From contig JAMFSK010000039.1 in the NCBI GenBank assembly GCA_026225235.1, positions 62,001 to 126,000 on the forward strand: a stretch of DNA of 64,000 nucleotides, written 5' to 3'. The notes beneath the pieces are model-generated. The model saw nothing but the letters and a program-made list of their open reading frames with translations. It was not told the origin of the DNA and did not search any database. The stretch is from Burkholderiales bacterium (GTDB lineage: Bacteria; Pseudomonadota; Gammaproteobacteria; Burkholderiales; Burkholderiaceae). The position numbers were made by a program, and so were the translations under genes. Positions 29,854 through 38,255 of the stretch are shown in pieces (the first letter of the stretch is position 1; each line of letters starts with the position of its first letter).

Positions 29854-30855
29854 ATGCCGCGCCCCAAATTCCTGCCCGACAACTTCACGCTCTCGCTGAT
29901 CGCCACAGTGACGGTAGCGAGCCTGTTGCCGTGCCGCGGCGCGGTGGCCGGGGGGTTCAACGACCTGACCGTGGTGGCGATCGCGCTGCTCTTCTTCCTG
30001 CACGGCGCCAAGCTGTCGGGCGACGCGATCGTTGCGGGCGCGACCCACTGGCGGCTGCACCTGCTAGTGTTCTGCTCGACCTTCGTCATGTTTCCGCTCA
30101 TCGGCCTCGCGCTCCAGCCGATCTTCTCGCCACTGATCTCGCCCGCCCTCTATGCCGGCGTGCTGTTTCTCTGTGTACTTCCGTCGACGGTGCAGTCATC
30201 GATTGCCTTCACGTCGATCGCACGCGGGAATGTGTCGGCAGCCGTCTGTAGCGCATCGGCTTCCAGCCTGATCGGCATCTTCCTGACCCCGCTGGTCGCA
30301 AGCGCCATCATCCAGACCCAGGGCAACGCCCACACCTCGGCCCTCCATTCGATGGCCAACATCGTCTTGCAACTGTTGGTGCCGTTCGTCGCCGGGCATC
30401 TGTCGCGGCGCTGGATCGGCGGCTGGATCGAACGCAACAAGGGCGTGCTGCGCTTCGTCGACCAGGGCTCGATTCTGCTGGTGGTCTACACGGCGTTCAG
30501 CGAAGCCGTCGTCGAAGGGCTCTGGCATCACGTGTCGCCGCTCGCGCTGTTGATGCTGCTCGTCGTGTGCGGCGTGCTGCTTGCGATCGCCCTGGTCGTG
30601 ACGAGCTTTGCTGCCAAGCAGTTCGGCTTTGATCGCGCCGACCAGATCACGATCATTTTCTGCGGCTCGAAAAAGAGCCTCGCGGCGGGGATTCCCATGG
30701 CGAAGGTGATCTTCGCGAGCCAGGCGGTGGGCGCGGTCGTGTTGCCGCTGATGCTGTTCCATCAGATCCAATTGATGACCTGCGCGGTACTTGCGCAGCG
30801 CTGGGGCGCACGCAAGGATGCGCGCGACCCGGGTGCCGTGTCCTCGCGCGCCTGA
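29854..30855 (+). CDS. Bile acid:sodium symporter family (SBF-like, YfeH type) transporter
   Basis: A 333-residue membrane protein with about ten hydrophobic helices. Family signatures include FFLHGAKLSGDAI, LPSTVQSSIAFTSIARGN and the GSKKSLAAGIPMA crossover segment, placing it in the SBF-like group (PF13593) related to YfeH and plant BASS proteins. Substrates could be organic anions or pantoate-like acids; none can be assigned. The ATG at 29854 gives the homologous N terminus MPRPKFLPDNF; the longer frame start at 29803 was rejected. Confidence 0.9.
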   Translation: MPRPKFLPDNFTLSLIATVTVASLLPCRGAVAGGFNDLTVVAIALLFFLHGAKLSGDAIVAGATHWRLHLLVFCSTFVMFPLIGLALQPIFSPLISPALYAGVLFLCVLPSTVQSSIAFTSIARGNVSAAVCSASASSLIGIFLTPLVASAIIQTQGNAHTSALHSMANIVLQLLVPFVAGHLSRRWIGGWIERNKGVLRFVDQGSILLVVYTAFSEAVVEGLWHHVSPLALLMLLVVCGVLLAIALVVTSFAAKQFGFDRADQITIIFCGSKKSLAAGIPMAKVIFASQAVGAVVLPLMLFHQIQLMTCAVLAQRWGARKDARDPGAVSSRA

Positions 30856-31264
30856 AGGATCGCCACGGGCTGCGTATTTTTTGATCGTGGTGCGTAACGT
30901 TAGTCTCCTCGAGCAGTCCGCTCCGCTCGAGACCCGGTCGCGAACGCGAACGCCAGCGTCACCTTCTTCGCACGACGCCGTGAAATCTTTACGGCGCGCC
31001 GTTCGCCTGCCCTGAACGGCGCGCCCGCGCCCTCCCCCCCTCGACTCGACTCGCCCCCTCTCGACCCCTCTCGACCCTTCTCGATTTCTTTCGCCTCCCC
31101 CGCTTTCCCAAAGCCGTTCCCTTCTCGCTTCGCGCATTGCCCTCCCGTGAGGATTTGGCATGCCTGTGCGCCAGCGCGCACCGTCTGGCACGCCGTTTGC
31201 CCCTATATCTGCGATCCAACGCGAACCAAGCGGGTGCCCGAGCCCGCGTTCCAAGGAACTTGCC
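30856..31264 (+). other. Intergenic region with a pyrimidine-rich 10-bp periodic repeat
   Basis: About 410 bp between the SBF transporter and the four-gene operon. From 31028 to about 31145 the plus strand is strongly pyrimidine-rich. Within it blocks starting at 31041, 31051, 31061, 31071, 31081 and 31091 all begin TCG and follow the pattern TCGaCCCCTC, giving a degenerate tandem repeat with an exact 10-bp period. No gene is seen here; it is the leader or promoter region of the operon starting at 31265. Confidence 0.55.
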
Positions 31265-32497
31265 GTGAACGCAACGCTTGCCACCAGACATTCGACCCTG
31301 CGCGAAGAACCCACGCTGACCTCGCCCAAAGCGACGCGTGCCGCACCGACGAGCGGCCCCGGCAGCGGGCCCACTCAAACCGCGCCCTCCCCGGCGACCG
31401 AGGCCCGTCGCTCGCAGTTGACTGACGGTCCCCACGAACCGCTACTCACGGATTCGCTGACGGACCCACTCACGCAGCTCAGCCGCTTTCTCGCACGTCT
31501 TTCTTTCGAACGGGACGATCCACTTGCGGTCGGCGATGCGTTGCGTGCGCTCGTCGACGCGGGCTTTGATCGCTTGCCGCTACCCGGCCAGGGACGCACG
31601 CTCGAGCGCTGGCGAATGCTCGGCGCCGTTGCGGAGCGCGACCTCGGACTCGTCAAATTGTTCGAAGGTCATACGGATGCGCTGGCGATTCTCGCGGAAC
31701 TGCGCGCCGACGCTCCGCCATCAGGAAGCCGCTGGGGCGTCTGGGCCGCCGAAGCACCGGAGGTGCGTCTTCGGATTCAACGACGTGAAGACGATGTCTC
31801 TCGACACGACGAGGTCGACTTGTTCGGCACGAAGGCTTGGTGCTCCGGTGCGGCCTCGCTGACGCATGCGCTCGTGACCTGCCGCGACAGCGCGGACCGT
31901 CCGCAACTGGTCGCCGTCGCGCTCGAGCAACCCGGCGTGCGGATCTCGACGCGTAACTGGCATGCGGTCGGCATGGCCGCCACCGCCAGCGCCGAAGTCC
32001 ACTTTGAGCACGTCCGCGCGCATCTGGTTGGAGCGCCGGGCGCTTACGTCTCGCGCCCCGGCTTCTGGCACGGTGGCGGCGGCATCGCGGCGTGCTGGTT
32101 CGGCGCCGCGCAAATGCTGGCTCACACCCTTCACGCGGCAGCCAAGGACAAGCGCGATAGCCATCGCAGCGCGCATCTGGGCGCCGTAGACGTGGCGCTC
32201 GACAGCGCCGCTGCCGTGCTGCGCGAAACCGCTGCGTGGATTGACCGGACCCCGCGGGCCGATCCGATACGGCCCGTGCTGCGCACAAGACTTCAGGTCG
32301 AACAGGCCGCCACGGCCATTCTCGAGCACGCTTGTCGCGCACTCGGCGCCGGCCCGCTATGTCGTGACGAGGCGTTTGCCCACTGCGCTGCAGATTTACC
32401 GGTTTTCCTGCGCCAGAGTCACGCCGAACGCGACCTCGCCGCGCTCGGCGATCTGCTTGCGCAACAAGAACACGACAATCTTGGGTGGAAACTTTGA
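31265..32497 (+). CDS. Acyl-CoA dehydrogenase-like protein of a glycoconjugate-type operon
   Basis: A 410-residue protein with an acyl-CoA dehydrogenase fold. After a low-complexity N terminus (about residues 1-65, Thr/Pro/Ser-rich) come the helical domain (AERDLGLVKLFEGHTDALAIL), the middle beta domain with the FAD-type segment DLFGTKAWCSGAASLTHALV, and the C-terminal helical bundle. The usual catalytic Glu could not be placed, so chemistry is uncertain; it may act on an acyl chain or bind one. GTG at 31265 is preferred because AAGGA lies 7 bases upstream (31253-31257), whereas an upstream in-frame ATG lacks one. It overlaps the next gene by 13 bases. Confidence 0.82.
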   Translation: MNATLATRHSTLREEPTLTSPKATRAAPTSGPGSGPTQTAPSPATEARRSQLTDGPHEPLLTDSLTDPLTQLSRFLARLSFERDDPLAVGDALRALVDAGFDRLPLPGQGRTLERWRMLGAVAERDLGLVKLFEGHTDALAILAELRADAPPSGSRWGVWAAEAPEVRLRIQRREDDVSRHDEVDLFGTKAWCSGAASLTHALVTCRDSADRPQLVAVALEQPGVRISTRNWHAVGMAATASAEVHFEHVRAHLVGAPGAYVSRPGFWHGGGGIAACWFGAAQMLAHTLHAAAKDKRDSHRSAHLGAVDVALDSAAAVLRETAAWIDRTPRADPIRPVLRTRLQVEQAATAILEHACRALGAGPLCRDEAFAHCAADLPVFLRQSHAERDLAALGDLLAQQEHDNLGWKL

Positions 32498-33285
32498 TCT
32501 CCGGTAACCACAGCGCCACTCTCAGTGAGGCGCCGCCACCGCGCGTCATCGCGGGGGAAGGCACGCCCGAATCCGAGTGGCGTAACTGGGATGGCCTCGA
32601 CTCGCTGCCCGACGTCGATCTCGACGTGCTCATCCCGCCGGGCTCACGCGTGATGTTTGTCGCGCCCCATCCCGACGATGAGGTGCTCGGCATGGGCGGC
32701 CTGATGGCGCTCCTTGCACAGCGGCACCATCGGTTAGCGCTCGTGGCGGTGACCGACGGCGATGCGAGTCACCGCGATTCCGCGAAGTGGCCCGCGGACC
32801 GCCTGCGTACGGAGCGTCCGCGCGAGACCCTCGAGGCGCTCCGTCGCCTTGGCATGCACGGCGTGCAACTCATCCGGATGCACATCGGCGACGGCGGCGT
32901 CGCGAATGCAGAAGAGGACCTGCGCCAAAGCCTTGCCGCGATCATCGGGCCGACCGATGTCGTCATCACGACCTGGAGCCATGATGGTCACCCCGACCAC
33001 GAAGCGACCGGACGCGCGGCCGATCACGCGTGCATCGCACGCGGCGCGACGCTGGTCGAGGTGCCAGTCTGGATGTGGCATTGGTCCCATCCCGGCGACG
33101 TGCGCGTGCCGTGGAAACGGGCGCGGCGCCTGGTCCTCGATGCCCCGCTCGTCGAAGCCAAGCGTCACGCGGCGCACGCCTTCGTCAGCCAGCTCGAAGA
33201 CGATCCGTCGACCGGTCGCCCGGCCATCCTCCCGCCATTTGTGCTCGACCGCCTCCTGCGCAGTTTCGAAGTGCTGTTCGTATGA
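32485..33285 (+). CDS. PIG-L family deacetylase
   Basis: A 266-residue LmbE/PIG-L zinc deacetylase with the first metal motif P61-H-P-D-D-E66, a DGDAS strand and the second metal segment HPDHE (169-173). Family members remove N-acetyl groups from GlcNAc-type sugars (for example GlcNAc-PI or mycothiol precursors). The C terminus has the usual helical tail. It starts with GTG at 32485 within the upstream gene; a TTG at 32494 is an alternative. Second gene of the operon with an ACAD-like protein, a methyltransferase and a GT2. Confidence 0.88.
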   Translation: METLISGNHSATLSEAPPPRVIAGEGTPESEWRNWDGLDSLPDVDLDVLIPPGSRVMFVAPHPDDEVLGMGGLMALLAQRHHRLALVAVTDGDASHRDSAKWPADRLRTERPRETLEALRRLGMHGVQLIRMHIGDGGVANAEEDLRQSLAAIIGPTDVVITTWSHDGHPDHEATGRAADHACIARGATLVEVPVWMWHWSHPGDVRVPWKRARRLVLDAPLVEAKRHAAHAFVSQLEDDPSTGRPAILPPFVLDRLLRSFEVLFV

Positions 33286-33319
33286 CTCTGTTTTGAGACA
33301 CCGCATAGAGACGCCCCCT

Positions 33320-33922
33320 ATGACCACCGCCCCGACTCATTTCGACGCGCTGTTCGCCGCGAGCGACGACCCCTGGCGGTTTCGATCCCGCTGGTACGAG
33401 CAACGCAAGCGCACACTGACCCTGGCAATGTTGCCGCACGCGCGCTATCACCGCGGCTTCGAGCCCGGCTGCGCCAACGGCGAACTTACCGCCACACTGG
33501 CTCCCCGCTGCGATGAGTTGATTGCCTGGGACCTCAGCGCGCGGGCCGTAGCGCTTGCACAGCGCCGGCTGCACGATCAGCCTCACGTCTCGATTGAGCA
33601 AAACGCCGTACCTGAGCACTGGCCCACCGGCCGTTTTGACTTGATCGTGATCTCAGAGATGGCGTACTACCTTGCGCCCGCGGCGCAAAAGACCCTCGCA
33701 CGCCGCGCGGCGGACTGTCTCACTCATCGCGGCGTGCTCGTCGCCTGCCACTGGCGCGGGCCGCTCGAAGACGGCACCACGCAAGGCCAGCCGCTTCACG
33801 CCACGCTCCAGTCCGCGAGCGGGCTCGCGAGCGTCGCGCACTATGGCGATGCCGACGTCGTCCTCGACATCTGGTCAAACGATTCACGTTCGGTTGCCGA
33901 ATCCGAGGAGATCGACCCATGA
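33320..33922 (+). CDS. NodS-like SAM-dependent methyltransferase
   Basis: A 200-residue class I methyltransferase with the SAM motif E48-P-G-C-A-N-G-E55, acidic residue at the end of strand 2 (LIAWDLSARAV), and FDLIVISEMAYYL as motif IV. The opening FDALFAASDDPWRFRSRWYE is typical of the NodS family, whose founder N-methylates the deacetylated terminal glucosamine of Nod factors. Directly following a sugar deacetylase, N-methylation of an amino sugar is a reasonable inference. The stop overlaps the GT2 start (ATGA). Confidence 0.87.
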   Translation: MTTAPTHFDALFAASDDPWRFRSRWYEQRKRTLTLAMLPHARYHRGFEPGCANGELTATLAPRCDELIAWDLSARAVALAQRRLHDQPHVSIEQNAVPEHWPTGRFDLIVISEMAYYLAPAAQKTLARRAADCLTHRGVLVACHWRGPLEDGTTQGQPLHATLQSASGLASVAHYGDADVVLDIWSNDSRSVAESEEIDP

Positions 33923-34731
33923 TCGGCATTGCCATTCCAGCTCATAACGAGGCGACGTCGCTCGCGGCCTGCCTCGACAGCGTGCTGCTTGCAGCACGCC
34001 ATCCCGCGCTCGATGGCGAGCAAACGGATGTGATCGTAGTGCTCGACGCGTGCACGGACGCGTCGATACAGATCGCCGCATCGCGCGGCGTGCGCACGGT
34101 CTCGGTCAATGCGCGCAATGTCGGCGTCGCTCGCGCACTCGGCGCACGTTGCCTGCTCGGCGCTGGCGCACGGTGGCTGGCTTTCACTGACGCCGATTCA
34201 CGCGTGGCGCCCGATTGGCTGGTCGCACAACTGGCGCTGCGCGCCGATGCGGTCTGCGGGTGTATCGAGGTGGATGACTGGACGGGGCGCACCGAGGAAG
34301 TCCGGCGGCGATTTCTGGAAGGTTATACCCACGCGGACGGCCATCGCCATATCCATGGCGCAAACCTCGGGGTGTCGAGCCATGCGTATCGACGCTGCGG
34401 GGGCTTCCAGCCGGTGAAGGTCAGCGAAGACGTCGCACTCGTCGACGCGCTGCTTCAGTGCGAGGCAAACATTGTCTGGAGCAGCGCGCCGCGCGTGACG
34501 ACCAGTGCACGCGCCGACGCCCGCGCCCGTGGCGGGTTTGGCGACACGCTCTCGGCGCTCGGCGCGGTGGCGCACGACAGGATGCCGCCCTCGCTCGATA
34601 CGCTGGCCGGAGCAAGACCGCAGCGCATCGCCACGGCACCCGCTCCGCTTTCGCGGCACACGTCCAGCCTGCCGCGCCTCGCCCACGAGGCAGCGGCGCT
34701 TCGCGTCACGGAGAACGGCGAAACAGCTTGA
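33919..34731 (+). CDS. Family 2 glycosyltransferase
   Basis: A 270-residue GT-A-fold glycosyltransferase (GT2). It has the nucleotide-sugar opening IPAHNE (5-10), the VIVVLDACTDAS strand, the metal-binding DADS (91-94), and a HGANLGVSSHAYRRCGGF segment in the acceptor half, followed by SEDVAL equivalent to the ED motif. No transmembrane helix is obvious, so it is likely cytosolic or peripheral, unlike NodC. The C-terminal 60 residues are Ala/Arg/Pro-rich. It is translationally coupled to the NodS-like gene by an ATGA overlap and ends the operon. Confidence 0.88.
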   Translation: MIGIAIPAHNEATSLAACLDSVLLAARHPALDGEQTDVIVVLDACTDASIQIAASRGVRTVSVNARNVGVARALGARCLLGAGARWLAFTDADSRVAPDWLVAQLALRADAVCGCIEVDDWTGRTEEVRRRFLEGYTHADGHRHIHGANLGVSSHAYRRCGGFQPVKVSEDVALVDALLQCEANIVWSSAPRVTTSARADARARGGFGDTLSALGAVAHDRMPPSLDTLAGARPQRIATAPAPLSRHTSSLPRLAHEAAALRVTENGETA

Positions 34732-34915
34732 TCAGTTCGGGATCGCACGACGCTCGCAAGCGTCCATCCGGCAAACGCGCGACGACGACCTCGCCGAGCT
34801 CGGGGGTGATGATCACGACCTCGTCGTGCACCGCCAGCAACTCAGTGAGCCGGCGTTCGCCCTCGAGAATCTGCACGCCTTCGGCGGTCTCGCGAATCAC
34901 GATTTCGGCAGTCAT
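34706..34915 (-). CDS. Small conserved-looking protein of unknown function
   Basis: A 69-residue acidic protein (MTAEIVIRETAEGVQILEGE start) predicted to be mostly beta strands. The minus-strand AAGGAG at 8 bases before the ATG is a strong ribosome binding site, which favours a true gene over a shadow. Its last 26 bases overlap the end of the convergent glycosyltransferase gene. No domain is recognised. Confidence 0.68.
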   Translation of the reverse strand: MTAEIVIRETAEGVQILEGERRLTELLAVHDEVVIITPELGEVVVARLPDGRLRASCDPELIKLFRRSP

Positions 34916-35032
34916 TTTGCTTGCTCCTTGCTCATGCCGGTCGGCGGTCTCAGGATCAGAAATCGTTCACCAGCCGGTTTACTGCGTAACGGCAGAGAAC
35001 GGAAATTTCTTTAGAGTCCTGAAAGCTGACGT

Positions 35033-35059
35033 AAAAAAGCCGGCAAGTATTGCCGGCTT
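35033..35059 (-). terminator. Intrinsic terminator of the PilZ gene
   Basis: On the minus strand AAGCCGGCAA (35059-35050) pairs perfectly with TTGCCGGCTT (35046-35037) around a 3-base loop, and a run of T follows (35038-35033). It lies 40 bp after the PilZ stop. Confidence 0.9.
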
Positions 35060-35098
35060 GGTCTTTTGAGCAGAGAAGCGGCCGCCGGGCGGCATGCC

Positions 35099-36001
35099 TT
35101 AATCTGGCATGACGGTCTGTGTGACCGTTTCGAATAGATAGTTGCGAATCGTCGAGCGGCTTTCATGCGGCATCGACACGAATTCGAGGCCGTAACGCAC
35201 GCTGCCATCGTCTTCACGCTTATTGCGGATGATGGTGGTCAATAGGACCGGGCGATCCCAGCCGCCTGAGCGCAGTTTGAATGACATTTTCACGCGCTCT
35301 CCAACTTCAAAGACAGCCGCGCTGGAGGTCGCGCCGGCGCCAATCAGGCTGATATCCGACAACTTCACGTCGTAGAGCTGCGGATTCAGACCATTGCTGA
35401 TCAGTTTGGCTGACACGTCCGCTTCGACACGCACATGCTGGCGCACGGGAATTTCCCGCACGTGAGTTGGGTAATGAAGGTGTAAATATTCGAAGGGCTC
35501 GAGACAGACCTTCTGCACAAAGGTGCGGAATTCGTAAATATGCCGACCGGAGAACATTTTCGCGTTCAGTTCCTGGCCGTCATACAGGGCATCGACCGGA
35601 AACCCCGTAAGCGGCGTCACCATGATGCTGATGTCTTTCATCACGCCCAGATACGCGACCCGGAACGGCGCGTTACTCGCCTCGTTGTCGGTCACAGCGG
35701 ACAGCTGAAAAGCCTCGACACCCTTTCGCAATGACGGAAACGGAACGTCTTCGCGTTCCGCGCGGGCCGTCGCCGCCTTTTCTTCGGTGCGCAGAGCGGG
35801 CGGCTTGGACGACAACAGCAAACCCGGACGCACGATCTCATCTTCGCGGAACGCCCCCATTTCCCGAACCTTGGCGAGCAGGTCCAGATTGTTGATGATC
35901 TGCCCTCGTTGCAGCAGCAACTGTTTCGTCTCGGTATAGATCGCAAACTCGAGAGGCTTGCCGAGTTGAATATCGGCTTTCGCCAGCTTGATCAACGCCA
36001 T
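35099..36001 (-). CDS. PilZ-domain protein, YcgR-type
   Basis: A 300-residue protein with an N-terminal region related to the YcgR flagellar-brake domain (IKLAKADIQLGKPLEFAIYT) and a C-terminal PilZ domain. The c-di-GMP motifs are visible as RQHVR (RxxxR) and DISLIG (D/NxSxxG), so binding is likely. YcgR slows flagellar rotation in enterobacteria; no flagellar genes are in the window, so a role in motility or surface behaviour is inference. It starts 38 bp after the ROK regulator stop on the same strand and could be the last gene of that operon. ATG 36001 is preferred over 36043. Confidence 0.88.
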   Translation of the reverse strand: MALIKLAKADIQLGKPLEFAIYTETKQLLLQRGQIINNLDLLAKVREMGAFREDEIVRPGLLLSSKPPALRTEEKAATARAEREDVPFPSLRKGVEAFQLSAVTDNEASNAPFRVAYLGVMKDISIMVTPLTGFPVDALYDGQELNAKMFSGRHIYEFRTFVQKVCLEPFEYLHLHYPTHVREIPVRQHVRVEADVSAKLISNGLNPQLYDVKLSDISLIGAGATSSAAVFEVGERVKMSFKLRSGGWDRPVLLTTIIRNKREDDGSVRYGLEFVSMPHESRSTIRNYLFETVTQTVMPD

Positions 36002-36039
36002 GAAACCCGCCCTGTGGTATGTCGTGTTTTTGCGAAGCG

Positions 36040-37305
36040 TCAAGTATAAGCGGGTGCGGTCTTGAGGAATAGCTGGTGACTGGGGGCAAAGTGGGCGTAG
36101 AGCGGCAAGATCGCGCCCCCCATCGCGCGCGCGTCCGCGCCCGTGCGCCCCTGCAGCAGAGCGGGCCGGGCAATGCCTTCCCAGCGCTGCGCGTCGAAGG
36201 CGCGCGAGGTCGCGGCGATGAGCTCCGCAATCAGCTGGCGGTCGAGCGAGCCGTCGATCACGATCGCATCGAGGTCGAGCAGCGCGGCCGAGGTGGCCAG
36301 GGTGGCGGCGAGTGAATGCGCCGCGTTCGCCACCCAGGCGTCGGTCGCCGGGCGCAGCGCGGCCGACAGGGCGCGTTCGTCGTGTGCAGCGGCCGCCGGC
36401 ATGCCGGCCTGACGCAGCGCCTGCTCGAGCACCAGGCCCGAAGCCCGATGCAGCAACTGCTGCGTGGAATCGAGCGGCACCGAGCCAATCGCGCCCGCGT
36501 TGCCATTCGGCCCGTGGTGCAGCCGGCCATCGATCACGAGGCCGCCACCGATAAAGGTGCCGATAAACACGTAGAGAAAGTTATGCACGCGCTGTCCATG
36601 GCCCATGACGAGCTCGGCAGCACACGCTGCGGTGGTGTCCTTCGCGAATTCGATGGGCAGTCGGGTCATCGACTGCACGCGCGCCCGGATATCGATTTCG
36701 CGCCAGCCGTCGAGCACTTGCGGGGGCGCCCCGAGCAGGTCGCGCCAGCCGCCCATCCAGAGGGGCGCGGCGACGCCGATGCCGACGATCCGCGCGGCGT
36801 GAGCGCCGAGCGTCGCCTCGACGAGTTCGAGCTTGCGCTGGATCGCCGGAAAAATGATCTCGGGGTCGGGGTAATCGTATTCGACGATCTCCCGGCATCG
36901 AACCTCGCCCGTGAAATCGAGCGCGAGCACGTCGAGACTGCGCCGGCCGAGTTTGACGCCGAGCGTGAAGGCCCCGTCGGGGTTCAGCGCGATCGGCACC
37001 GAGGGCTGGCCGATACGCCCGCGCAGGCGGTCCTGCTTGATGACCAGTCCGTCCGTGAGCAATGCATTGATGATGACCGAAACAGTCTGCATCGACAGCC
37101 GCGTGACGCGCGCAAGCTCGGCCTTGGGCAAGGCGCCATGCAGCCGGATCGCCTGTAGCACAATGCGCTCGTTGAACTGCCGCATGCCGACGTGGTTCGA
37201 GCCGACCGTACTCGCGAGCGGCGCGGGCACGGGCGCAGGCGCAGGCACCGCCGCGCCCGGCTCCTCGCTCTCGTGCGCGGCATCGCGCAAAGTGGGCTTG
37301 CTCAT
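36040..37305 (-). CDS. ROK family transcriptional regulator
   Basis: A 421-residue protein: a Pro/Ala-rich N terminus, a winged HTH (PKAELARVTRLSMQTVSVII) and a C-terminal ROK sugar-binding domain with the FIGTFIGGGLVIDG phosphate loop. Unusually, the zinc cluster of most ROK proteins (CxCGxxGC after the GSVPLD strand) is absent, as in a subset of ROK regulators, and it is not expected to be an active kinase. It is the fourth gene of the sugar ABC operon, the usual site of a sugar-responsive repressor, and probably acts at the inverted repeat upstream of the operon. Confidence 0.88.
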   Translation of the reverse strand: MSKPTLRDAAHESEEPGAAVPAPAPVPAPLASTVGSNHVGMRQFNERIVLQAIRLHGALPKAELARVTRLSMQTVSVIINALLTDGLVIKQDRLRGRIGQPSVPIALNPDGAFTLGVKLGRRSLDVLALDFTGEVRCREIVEYDYPDPEIIFPAIQRKLELVEATLGAHAARIVGIGVAAPLWMGGWRDLLGAPPQVLDGWREIDIRARVQSMTRLPIEFAKDTTAACAAELVMGHGQRVHNFLYVFIGTFIGGGLVIDGRLHHGPNGNAGAIGSVPLDSTQQLLHRASGLVLEQALRQAGMPAAAAHDERALSAALRPATDAWVANAAHSLAATLATSAALLDLDAIVIDGSLDRQLIAELIAATSRAFDAQRWEGIARPALLQGRTGADARAMGGAILPLYAHFAPSHQLFLKTAPAYT

Positions 37306-37336
37306 ACGGTTGGGTTTCCCGGGGTATTCGGCAGGC

Positions 37337-38245
37337 CTATTGCAGGGTCGTCGCCCCCGTCATCACCGCGACGGCGTGGTTCATATCGATGTCGCGCCGG
37401 TTCACCAGCGCCACACGCCGCCCCAGCCGCTGGATATGAATCCGGTCGGCGATTTCGAACACGTGAGGCATATTGTGGCTGATCAATATCACCGGCAACC
37501 CCTTGTCGCGCACGCGCCCGATCAACTCGAGCACCATGTTCGACTCCTTGACGCCGAGCGCCGCAGTTGGCTCGTCCATGATCACGACATGGCGTGCAAA
37601 TGCCGCCGAGCGCGCCACCGCGACGCCCTGGCGCTGACCGCCTGACAGGGTCTCGACCGCCTGTTTCATCGAACGGATTCCGATCTTGAGGCTGGCCATG
37701 TGGGCGTTCGCCTCGGCCAGCATCCGACGTTTGTCGAGCAGGCGCAGCGTTCGGCCAAGGAAGCCAGGCCGGTAGAGTTCGCGGCCGAGAAACAGGTTTT
37801 CGGTAATGGTCATGGCGGGGGCCACGGCGAGGTCCTGATAGACCGTTTCGATGCCGTGCGCACGCGCGTCGAGCGGACCGCGAAAGCTCACCTCCTTGCC
37901 GTCGAGGAACATCTCGCCCTGATCGGGCCGCACCGCGCCTGAGAGCACCTTGATCAGCGACGACTTGCCCGCGCCGTTGTCGCCGATGACAGCGAGAATC
38001 TCTCCAGGCAGCAGTTCGAAATCGGCACCGTCAAGCGCCGTCACGTGGCCGTAGCGTTTGATGAGTCCGTGGGCGGCGAGCACGGGTTCGACACCCGGCG
38101 GCCGGCCTGCGTGGACAGTGCCCGTCGAGCCCTGGCTGGCGCCGGAGATTGTCGACGACGCAAGCGGCGTCGCAGCGGAGGACGATGGCGATGAGGACGA
38201 CGCTGCAAACCGGCCGTCCGACTGCTTCGATGTGTAATAGGACAT
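37337..38245 (-). CDS. frcA: Sugar ABC transporter ATP-binding protein, FrcA type
   Basis: A 302-residue single-domain ABC ATPase. Walker A is GDNGAGKSS, the signature is LSGGQRQGVAVAR and Walker B is VVIMDEPTAAL, followed by the H-loop LISHNM. About 50 residues of Ser/Ala/Gly-rich sequence precede the conserved core, an extension absent from typical FrcA (about 260 residues). RBS GAGGAAAG precedes the ATG. It powers import by the FrcC permease; FrcA-type systems carry fructose, mannose or ribose in rhizobia. Confidence 0.9.
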   Translation of the reverse strand: MSYYTSKQSDGRFAASSSSPSSSAATPLASSTISGASQGSTGTVHAGRPPGVEPVLAAHGLIKRYGHVTALDGADFELLPGEILAVIGDNGAGKSSLIKVLSGAVRPDQGEMFLDGKEVSFRGPLDARAHGIETVYQDLAVAPAMTITENLFLGRELYRPGFLGRTLRLLDKRRMLAEANAHMASLKIGIRSMKQAVETLSGGQRQGVAVARSAAFARHVVIMDEPTAALGVKESNMVLELIGRVRDKGLPVILISHNMPHVFEIADRIHIQRLGRRVALVNRRDIDMNHAVAVMTGATTLQ

Positions 38246-38255
38246 GGTTCTTTCC

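Noticed and set aside
30196-31374. A 392-codon minus-strand frame across the SBF transporter and the following intergenic region
   Set aside because: Its residues are a mixture of low-complexity Arg/Gly/Glu sequence; the plus-strand transporter is clear.
36316-37158. A 280-codon plus-strand frame inside the ROK regulator
   Set aside because: It is an antisense shadow of the ROK gene with no start signal or domain.
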